Assembly: GCA_025363505.1 (NCBI GenBank)
Contig: JANYDV010000223.1
Span: 1 to 5,099 of the forward strand
Source: Bacteroidota bacterium
Lineage (GTDB): Bacteria > Bacteroidota > Ignavibacteria > Palsa-1295
Direction of reading: 5' to 3'
DNA length: 5,099 nucleotides
The translations under genes and the position numbers were made by a program. A model generated the notes under the pieces. It did not search any database, was not told the origin of the DNA, and was given only the letters and a program-made list of their open reading frames with translations. Numbering within the stretch: the stretch's first letter is position 1; each line of letters starts with the position of its first letter. Below are positions 1-5,099 of this stretch, in pieces.

Positions 1-324
1 CGAAATTAGTCAGTGCTTCTATTTCAGGGTCAAATAATTTTTCACTGCTTGCACCATTTGATCAATCTCGAACCATTCATTTCGACGATTCGCTTGTCGT
101 CCATTACGACCCGCACGGCACCAACGACACCGCCAAGCTCCAACTCCGTTTCCATCTCGGCTTCATTGATGTTGATACGATCATTATTCTCACTGGGAAA
201 GCATCGGTTAATCACAATTCTACTCCGCAGATAACTGCTACGGCTGTTGTGTTTGGGGTGAGTTGCGATGCGCGGGATACGGTGATTCGGTTTACGTATT
301 TTGATTCGTGTAGCGGTACTCAGG
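1..324 (+). repeat. Tandem repeat unit, copy 1 (clipped at the window edge)
   Basis: This is one period of a 324-base (108-codon) in-frame direct repeat inside the first gene. Bases 1-79 are identical to 325-403 and bases 147-178 are identical to 471-502. The stretch between, 80-146, differs at 25 of 67 positions by hand count. After base 178 the two copies diverge strongly at DNA level. Bases 179-324 of this copy lead into the next unit. The unit may begin before the window, so the phase of the repeat chosen here is arbitrary. Confidence 0.85.
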
Positions 325-1259
325 CGAAATTAGTCAGTGCTTCTATTTCAGGGTCAAATAATTTTTCACTGCTTGCACCATTTGATCAATCTCGAACCAT
401 TCACCCCGACGACTCACTCATCATTCATTATGACCCGCACAATACATCTGACACGGCGCAACTACATTTGCGTTTCCATCTCGGCTTCATTGATGTTGAT
501 ACTACTATTACACTTCAAGCTAGTCCATCATCTCATCAAGACATTGCCATTGGCGTTATGCCACAACAACAATCGGTAAAAGTTGGCGATAGCCTTTCGC
601 TTGCCATTATGCCATTGCAAACACTGTCGCATATCGGACTGAAGCAAATTGATTTTACTTTAGAGTACTATGCTGATCTGTTCCACTTCCTTGGCGTTTC
701 GCAGAATGGGAATACCGTCATATTCGGAACGCCTATTCGCAACGGCAGAATAGAATCACTGCCGGTAACAATCACGAGTGACGATATTTTGCTTGATAAC
801 ACCGTGCCACTGATCTCCCTTCGCTATCAGGCAATGCTCACTGATAGCACTTCAACAACAGTAGCAATAAAAAATCTACGCCTCAATTCTAATGATGCAA
901 TTTTTAACAATTGCCATTCGCCAAGTAGTACTTCCAATGCAACAGTAAATGTCCTATTGGGTTGCGGAGATAGTTTGTTGCGAAATTATCTGGGTTCGCA
1001 TCACGAATTACAAATTATTTCGCTTGCGCCAAATCCTGCAACGGGTGTTATCTTTGTGAATGTCGAAACACCTGAATCGCAAACGGTGCAATTTGAAATA
1101 GTCAATACACTCGGCGTAGTCATTAGCAGTAAATCACAACTCCTCAATCCCGGCACAACCTCTATCACCCTCATCACCCAAGACCTTCCAAGTGGGTTAT
1201 ATTTCGTGAGAGTCCGAGGTCTGTATGAAACCATCTATGCAACATTTCAACGGCAGTAA
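1..1259 (+). CDS. Repeat-containing secreted/surface protein with T9SS C-terminal sorting domain (5' partial)
   Basis: The frame is open from base 3 to the TAA at 1257-1259 (418 visible residues), so the gene begins upstream of the window. Visible order: residues 1-60 are the end of one beta-sandwich repeat; about 80-172 are a complete second repeat; about 180-318 resemble a cohesin-like beta-sandwich (a 'VKVGDSLSLAI' strand, then 'IDFTLEYYADLFHFLGV'); 338-418 are a T9SS type A sorting domain opening with 'SLAPNPATG' and closing with 'LPSGLYFVRV'. The repeats resemble choice-of-anchor D/ASPM-SPD-2-Hydin-type Ig-like modules, with a 'F-S-L-L-A-P ... D-S-L-I-I-H-Y-D-P' core. From family knowledge, such proteins cross the outer membrane through T9SS, and the tail is removed or anchored at the cell surface. 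The binding partner is unknown; an adhesive or structural role is inferred. A GTG at 249 is a possible internal start codon but is not the true start, because the same repeat fold continues upstream in frame. Confidence 0.86.
   Translation, partial: KLVSASISGSNNFSLLAPFDQSRTIHFDDSLVVHYDPHGTNDTAKLQLRFHLGFIDVDTIIILTGKASVNHNSTPQITATAVVFGVSCDARDTVIRFTYFDSCSGTQAKLVSASISGSNNFSLLAPFDQSRTIHPDDSLIIHYDPHNTSDTAQLHLRFHLGFIDVDTTITLQASPSSHQDIAIGVMPQQQSVKVGDSLSLAIMPLQTLSHIGLKQIDFTLEYYADLFHFLGVSQNGNTVIFGTPIRNGRIESLPVTITSDDILLDNTVPLISLRYQAMLTDSTSTTVAIKNLRLNSNDAIFNNCHSPSSTSNATVNVLLGCGDSLLRNYLGSHHELQIISLAPNPATGVIFVNVETPESQTVQFEIVNTLGVVISSKSQLLNPGTTSITLITQDLPSGLYFVRVRGLYETIYATFQRQ
325..502 (+). repeat. Tandem repeat unit, copy 2 (last unit of the array)
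   Basis: This is the second copy of the 324-base-period repeat, in the same reading frame as copy 1. It encodes the second half of the beta-sandwich module, with 'DSLIIHYDP' where copy 1 has 'DSLVVHYDP'. Similarity ends near 502, after which the protein enters its cohesin-like module, so this is the last unit before the C-terminal region. Confidence 0.85.
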
Positions 1260-1324
1260 CACACTTGCTCTGAAATGAAATTTAGTCTTCGGTTTGGTGT
1301 TATATGGTATCATCAGATCACAAA

Positions 1325-1338
1325 AACATTCTATGAAA
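1325..1338 (+). promoter_or_regulatory. Start context of the YHYH gene, shared with the next gene
   Basis: The 14 bases AACATTCTATGAAA span the ATG at 1333 and recur identically at the start of the following gene (2587-2600). There is no GGAGG-like Shine-Dalgarno sequence at the usual distance. Bacteroidota genes commonly initiate without one, using an A-rich upstream context. Function of the match is unproven, and it supports the chosen ATG only indirectly. Confidence 0.35.
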
Positions 1339-2577
1339 CTACTTATTGCTTTTTTATTATTGGTGTGTTGTCTTGTTTGTTCGGCATCGGCGCAGGTAAC
1401 GCCTGAAGTTAGTTCTTGGGTAATCAATGAGACGGGTGCGAAAGGCTATGCGGGGATTGCGTCGAATGTGCAGGTTGTGCAGTACTCTGCCGATTGGGTG
1501 TATGTGAGTTGCACCTGCATTCCGGGGTATGATATTGGTCCGTGGCAAGGCAACCCGAACACGCCGGCGAATCAGAATTTTGTGTTTAAAATTACTCGTA
1601 AGCCAACAAAAAATACGGGCACCGCAACCGGCACCCCGCTTGGGCATATCGGCGTTTGGAGTAATGGTGTGAGTATGTTTAATGCGCTTGATGCGCGGTC
1701 GTATAACAATCAAAATATTTGGCATCAAAATGCCATCGTTGTCGAAGGCGCCAGTTTCGATGCTTGTCTTGGTCATCCGGCTCCGAACGGGGAGTATCAT
1801 CATCACTTGAATCCGCGTTGTTTGTATAACGATGCCGATAACAGCAAGCACTCGCCGATCATTGGGTATGCGTTCGATGGTTATCCGATGTATGGTGCGT
1901 ATGGATTTGCAAACAGCGATGGCACCGGCGGTATCACACGTATGCTGAGTTCGTATCGGCAACGCGCAATCACCAAACGCACAACCGACGCGAACGGCAC
2001 TGCGCTGTCTGCCGCGCAATACGGTCCCGATGTGTCGGCGCAATATCCGATCGGATATTACAGCGAAGATCACGAGTACGTAAAAGATTTAGGAAATCTC
2101 GATGAGCATAACGGCAGATTTTGCGTCACGCCCGAATATCCACAAGGGACGTACGCATATTTTATTACGATCGACCAATCGCTCAATGGCGTCTATCCCT
2201 ATACTGTCGGCGCAACATATTATGGCAATGTCGTTGGCGGCAACACGGGTCCGCAGTCGGGACACGCCACCATTTCGGAATCGGTAACGGCGTTTCATCC
2301 GTCAAATGATGTTCGCACTCCGAGTGCGACGATTGCGCACTCTCTCTATCCAAATCCTGCATCGAGCACTCTTTATCTTTCGATGGATGCAACATCTGAA
2401 AGCAATGCACGGTTGGAAATCGCAAATAGTTTGGGACAAGTGTTGCAGCGCATGAATTATCTTCAGCCAAGCATTACCTACACACTCGATGTATCGGCAC
2501 TTCCAAACGGCATCTATTTCCTCACACTCAGCACAGCTACTAATAGCAGTGTCGAGAAGATTATTGTATCGCGGTGA
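1333..2577 (+). CDS. YHYH-domain secreted protein with T9SS sorting domain
   Basis: The product is 414 residues. The ATG at 1333 is chosen because it opens a clean signal peptide (hydrophobic residues 3-16, likely cleavage after A-S-A at 18-20). An upstream in-frame TTG at 1294 would put 13 polar residues in front of it. The body matches the YHYH family: 'GHP' and 'YHHH' (155-158) bracketed by C145 and C163, then 'HSPIIGYAFDGYPMYGAYG' (173-191), 'LDEHNGRFCVTPEYP' (about 256-270) and 'YPYTVGATYYG' (288-298). The eponymous motif reads Y-H-H-H here. Residues 337-414 are a T9SS sorting domain ('SLYPNPASS' to 'LPNGIYFLTL'). The biochemical role of YHYH proteins is not established; the conserved histidines suggest metal binding, which is inference. 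The protein should be exported by Sec and then T9SS. It lies 73 bases after the previous gene and 17 bases before the next, with which it is probably co-transcribed. Confidence 0.9.
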   Translation: MKLLIAFLLLVCCLVCSASAQVTPEVSSWVINETGAKGYAGIASNVQVVQYSADWVYVSCTCIPGYDIGPWQGNPNTPANQNFVFKITRKPTKNTGTATGTPLGHIGVWSNGVSMFNALDARSYNNQNIWHQNAIVVEGASFDACLGHPAPNGEYHHHLNPRCLYNDADNSKHSPIIGYAFDGYPMYGAYGFANSDGTGGITRMLSSYRQRAITKRTTDANGTALSAAQYGPDVSAQYPIGYYSEDHEYVKDLGNLDEHNGRFCVTPEYPQGTYAYFITIDQSLNGVYPYTVGATYYGNVVGGNTGPQSGHATISESVTAFHPSNDVRTPSATIAHSLYPNPASSTLYLSMDATSESNARLEIANSLGQVLQRMNYLQPSITYTLDVSALPNGIYFLTLSTATNSSVEKIIVSR

Positions 2578-2586
2578 ACACTGTTT

Positions 2587-2600
2587 AACATTCTATGAAA
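2587..2600 (+). promoter_or_regulatory. Start context of the MBL-fold gene, identical to that of the YHYH gene
   Basis: This is the second occurrence of AACATTCTATGAAA, spanning the ATG at 2595. It lies in the 17-base gap after the YHYH stop codon, with no Shine-Dalgarno sequence visible. The short gap favours translation from a shared message. Confidence 0.35.
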
Positions 2601-4055
2601 AATTTTATTGTTGTCTTTATTGTCATTACATTTCTGCAGAGTACTGTTTCTTCTGCCGCGAAGATTGATCATTTGCAAGCTTGTTATGCCAAGCAAGTAA
2701 AAGCAGTGGGCGCGAAGTTTTTGTCGCTCACCTTCAGCGAACAAACACATCAGCTCTATCATAGCTTCGAGCCGTGGATGACTTTACGAAAAAACATCAG
2801 TGGAAATATTTGGGTCAATGCAACCAGTTTTACCAAGCGCGATTCGTTTATCGGAAGAACAAAAACATATTATTCGAATACGCAATTAGATCATGATCTG
2901 CTGTTGACGATGGGATATGGCGATACTGCTGTTGCCGAAATTACCAACGATGATTTTATGGATGCGATGGTGATGACGGCGCGGTATAATCCGCTGTATC
3001 TGCTTGAGTATGTCGTTCGTCGTCGCATCAGCCCGAGCACAAGCAGCACCGGGGAGTTTGAGCAATATACGTTGACGATTAATAAAACGATCGTCACGCT
3101 TTCGATCAGAACTTCCGATGATCTGCTCGATCATATCACGACTACCGAGCAACATAATCTCTATGGCGATCTGGTAGCAAATTATTTTTATCGCGGCTAT
3201 AAAAATGAAAATGCTTTGCACTTTCCAACATTTGTAGAAATTGTCCAACTTGGTGGTAATGTGCGCGACACCGTTATTATTTCTTTGGCATCGTATAGTG
3301 ATACCACTCCCACGTTAATGATAATACCGAAGAATTATCATCCGGGCGAGGCGGCGGTTCCGAAACCTACGGAAATTAGTACTGAGCACTATAATGCACA
3401 TATTCATTTTGTGAATCTGCAACCGGCAAATATGAAATCGATGATTGTCGAGTTCAAGGATTTTCTCTTGCTTGCCGAAGCGCCTCATACCAGTAGTAAT
3501 GGCGAGTTGATTATCGAAGAAGCAAAAAAGATTGCACCGAAGAAACCGATCAAGTATTTTGCTTTTGGGCATTTTCATCCGCACTATCTTGGCGGCGTGC
3601 GCGCATTTGTTCATAAACACGCAACAATACTTTGTCCTGAAGGTGATAAAGAGTATCTGAAATTTATTGTTGATGCAAATCGTACGATGGAGCCGGATAG
3701 TTTGCAGCTCCAACCCCGACAGCTTCTGATGCAAGAAGTAAAAGATAGTATGACGATCAGTGATGATAGCGTGACGCTTACGATCTATGTCATCGGAAAA
3801 AAATCGACGCATGCAAAAGATTTTATGGTCTATTATTTTCCGAAAGAACATTTGCTTTTTGAGGACGAACTGACTTGGATTCCCGAAACACCACCGATCA
3901 AAAAAGCGAGCGACCGCCAGGCGGGATTGTATCACGCCATTAAAGACCTCGGCATCAACGTCGAGACCATCATCCGCAGCTGGCCCATCACAGGCTATAA
4001 ATTAAAATCAATAATCCCCTTCTCCGAAGTAGAAGAATCAATGAAGGTGCAGTGA
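2595..4055 (+). CDS. Exported metallo-beta-lactamase-fold protein with altered metal-binding motifs
   Basis: The product is 486 residues. An N-terminal signal peptide is clear (hydrophobic 4-14, likely cleavage near S20-A21-A22). Residues about 25-270 are a beta-rich region ending in 'LHFPTFVEIVQLGGNVRDTVI', as found before the hydrolase domain in a group of exported MBL-fold proteins. The MBL-fold domain starts about residue 275: 'MIVEFKDFLLLAEAP', then 'GHFHPHYLGG' where the family has H-x-H-x-D-H-x-G-G. H326 and H328 are kept, but the Asp is H330 and the following His is Y331. H406 ('STHAKD') may be the third-position histidine. 'LLFEDEL' (D424, E425) replaces the usual L-F-x-G-D-L. 'WPITGYK' (T466) stands where P-x-H-G is usual. 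The fold call rests on motif order; ordinary two-zinc hydrolysis looks unlikely. No T9SS tail is present, so the protein is probably periplasmic. The substrate is unknown. It follows the YHYH gene by 17 bases. Confidence 0.78.
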   Translation: MKNFIVVFIVITFLQSTVSSAAKIDHLQACYAKQVKAVGAKFLSLTFSEQTHQLYHSFEPWMTLRKNISGNIWVNATSFTKRDSFIGRTKTYYSNTQLDHDLLLTMGYGDTAVAEITNDDFMDAMVMTARYNPLYLLEYVVRRRISPSTSSTGEFEQYTLTINKTIVTLSIRTSDDLLDHITTTEQHNLYGDLVANYFYRGYKNENALHFPTFVEIVQLGGNVRDTVIISLASYSDTTPTLMIIPKNYHPGEAAVPKPTEISTEHYNAHIHFVNLQPANMKSMIVEFKDFLLLAEAPHTSSNGELIIEEAKKIAPKKPIKYFAFGHFHPHYLGGVRAFVHKHATILCPEGDKEYLKFIVDANRTMEPDSLQLQPRQLLMQEVKDSMTISDDSVTLTIYVIGKKSTHAKDFMVYYFPKEHLLFEDELTWIPETPPIKKASDRQAGLYHAIKDLGINVETIIRSWPITGYKLKSIIPFSEVEESMKVQ

Positions 4056-4166
4056 GGGGATGACAGTTAATAGAAAATGCCTAGGACTTTTTTTGGAATA
4101 TTTCTTAACGATTAAAGTTTTATTTCTACAAAATATATTTTTTTTATAGGACACTTCCTCAACGCA
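4056..4166 (+). other. AT-rich intergenic region between the MBL-fold gene and the NTPase gene
   Basis: These 111 non-coding bases contain two T runs (4088-4094, seven T; 4138-4145, eight T) and a short palindrome CCTAGG at 4080-4085. No stem-loop adjoins either T run, so I do not call a rho-independent terminator. The downstream gene probably has its own promoter here because spacing and composition both change. A TATATT at 4134-4139 is a weak -10 candidate without a good -35, and no TTTG/TAnnTTTG pair of the Bacteroidota type was found. AGGA at 4148-4151 is 15 bases from the ATG, too far for a normal ribosome binding site. Confidence 0.5.
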
Positions 4167-5099
4167 ATGAATAAAGACCAAATCACCCAACTCCTTGAAG
4201 ACCGTAATAATAAGATCATCCTGATTCATGGAGCATGGGGCGTGGGAAAATCATACTTTTGGAATACACTTCCAAAGGATGCCGTATCCACTGAACGACC
4301 TATAGTAAACGTTTCGCTATTTGGTTTGAAATCAATCGATGAATTAAAAAATAAAATTATCATAGCATCGCAAGCTAGTATAATCGGAACGACGACTAAG
4401 TCAATAGGACTATTTAGTCGTTTCAAGATTCCTACCACCGGCATCGAATTGGGCAACATTCTTTCAATAATTAGTGATTTGCAATTTATAAGTATAAAAA
4501 AGAAAATAATTTGCTTCGATGATGTGGAGAGAGCTAATCCTTCTTTGTCTCTCGCAGAGGTTTTGGGACTAGCCAATTTTTTGGTGGAAAAGATGGATTG
4601 TCAGATAGTCCTTATTCTAAATCAAGATCAACTTAAAGAAAAGGGAGTACTCGATCTTTACCGCGAAAGAACGATTGATCTCGAAATTGAATTTAAACCG
4701 ACTTTCGAAGCTAATTATATGATTGCTTTTGGGGAGTCATATACTTACCATAATACCGTATATAGCTTACTTCATAGTTTATCGTTAATAAACATACGTA
4801 TTCTATCAAAAATAAAGAAAAACATTGCTGCATTTGAGCCTTATTTTAACACTACAGAAGAAAAAGTAAGCAATGAATTCATTAAACATATAATTCTTAT
4901 TTCGTGGGCTTTTTATAACGCTGAGCATTCTGTCCCAATTCATTTTTTAAGAAATTTGACTCCTTATACATTAGCACGTTACATTAAGAAGGGAGACCTT
5001 CCCTTTCCCAGTTTGGAAATGACATCCTCAAATATTGAATCTGCAGAAAAGAAACAAGATACCACTTATGCACGACGCCTACAGGAATTACAATACTTG
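4167..5099 (+). CDS. KAP-like P-loop NTPase (3' partial)
   Basis: The 311 visible codons run off the right edge. ATG 4167 is the first usable start after an in-frame TAA at 4113; no ATG, GTG or TTG lies between. Residues 22-29 are a perfect Walker A ('GAWGVGKS'). 'VSLFGLKSIDELKNKI' (49-64) follows, a pattern common in this NTPase group. Walker B with its signature is 'IICFDDVER' (114-122; D118, D119, R122). 'VLILNQDQL' (148-156) supplies a sensor-1 Asn (N152). 'YRERTIDLEIEF' (165-176) carries candidate trans-acting arginines, and 'NIRILSKI' (209-216, R211) looks like a sensor-2/lid element. All key residues are intact, so ATPase activity is expected. No transmembrane helices are evident between Walker A and B, unlike many KAP proteins, so it is probably cytoplasmic. 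KAP is named after Kidins220/ARMS and PifA, the latter a phage-exclusion protein, so a defence role is plausible but unproven. The missing C-terminus may hold the effector part. The gene is visibly AT-richer than its neighbours. Confidence 0.82.
   Translation, partial: MNKDQITQLLEDRNNKIILIHGAWGVGKSYFWNTLPKDAVSTERPIVNVSLFGLKSIDELKNKIIIASQASIIGTTTKSIGLFSRFKIPTTGIELGNILSIISDLQFISIKKKIICFDDVERANPSLSLAEVLGLANFLVEKMDCQIVLILNQDQLKEKGVLDLYRERTIDLEIEFKPTFEANYMIAFGESYTYHNTVYSLLHSLSLINIRILSKIKKNIAAFEPYFNTTEEKVSNEFIKHIILISWAFYNAEHSVPIHFLRNLTPYTLARYIKKGDLPFPSLEMTSSNIESAEKKQDTTYARRLQELQYL

Noticed and set aside
13..579. Two small + strand frames (13-234 and 337-579) with the same N-terminal sequence, suggesting duplicated small genes
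   Set aside because: Both are read in another frame of the tandem DNA repeat; their similarity follows from the repeat and not from independent genes.
249..1259. A separate gene starting at GTG 249
   Set aside because: The same frame is open without interruption from base 3 and encodes the preceding repeat unit, so GTG 249 is an internal valine codon.
1260..1332. Promoter or terminator between the first two genes
   Set aside because: A TTTG at 1293-1296 has no TAnnTTTG partner at suitable spacing, and no GC stem followed by a T run is present.
1357..2073. Long open frame of 238 codons on the minus strand
   Set aside because: It lies entirely antisense to the well-supported YHYH gene, is unusually rich in Ile, Arg and Thr, and shows no recognisable domain; it is a shadow of codon bias on the + strand.
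3315..3935. Open frame of 206 codons on the minus strand
   Set aside because: It is antisense to the MBL-fold domain, whose motifs are clear on the + strand, and it has no recognisable domain.
4074..4095. Possible rho-independent terminator around CCTAGG followed by seven T
   Set aside because: The palindrome has no loop, and the bases on either side do not extend the stem without mismatches, so no stable hairpin forms.
4226..4576. Open frame of 116 codons on the minus strand
   Set aside because: It overlaps the Walker A to Walker B part of the NTPase gene in antisense and has no motif of its own.

Overview
The window looks like a chromosomal stretch from a member of the Bacteroidota/Chlorobi/Ignavibacteria/Kapabacteria (FCB) group. 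The main reason is that two neighbouring predicted secreted proteins both end in a type IX secretion system (T9SS, Por secretion) C-terminal sorting domain. They share the 'S-L-x-P-N-P-A' opening and the 'L-P-[SN]-G-[IL]-Y-F-[VL]' closing motif. This system is essentially confined to that group. Start codons lack a Shine-Dalgarno sequence, which also fits. The exact genus cannot be told from the sequence.

Layout, all on the + strand. (1) From base 1 to 1259 runs the 3' part of a large surface or secreted protein. It contains 108-codon tandem beta-sandwich repeats (one clipped copy and one full copy visible), a cohesin-like module and a T9SS tail. (2) From 1333 to 2577 there is a YHYH-family protein with a signal peptide and a T9SS tail. 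(3) Only 17 bases later, at 2595-4055, there is an exported metallo-beta-lactamase-fold protein. Its metal-binding motifs are strongly altered, so it may be a pseudoenzyme or bind metal differently. Genes 2 and 3 are probably one operon and share an identical 14-base start context. (4) After a 111-base AT-rich gap, a clearly AT-richer gene starts at 4167 and runs off the window. It encodes a KAP-like P-loop NTPase with intact Walker A, Walker B and sensor residues.

The first three genes are envelope or secreted functions. The fourth is cytoplasmic and of different base composition, so the gap at 4056-4166 probably marks the edge of an accessory, possibly defence-related, segment. No RNA gene, CRISPR array, insertion sequence or convincing rho-independent terminator was found. 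The most unusual points are the rewritten metal site of the MBL-fold protein, the mosaic identity between the tandem repeats, and the NTPase at the composition boundary.
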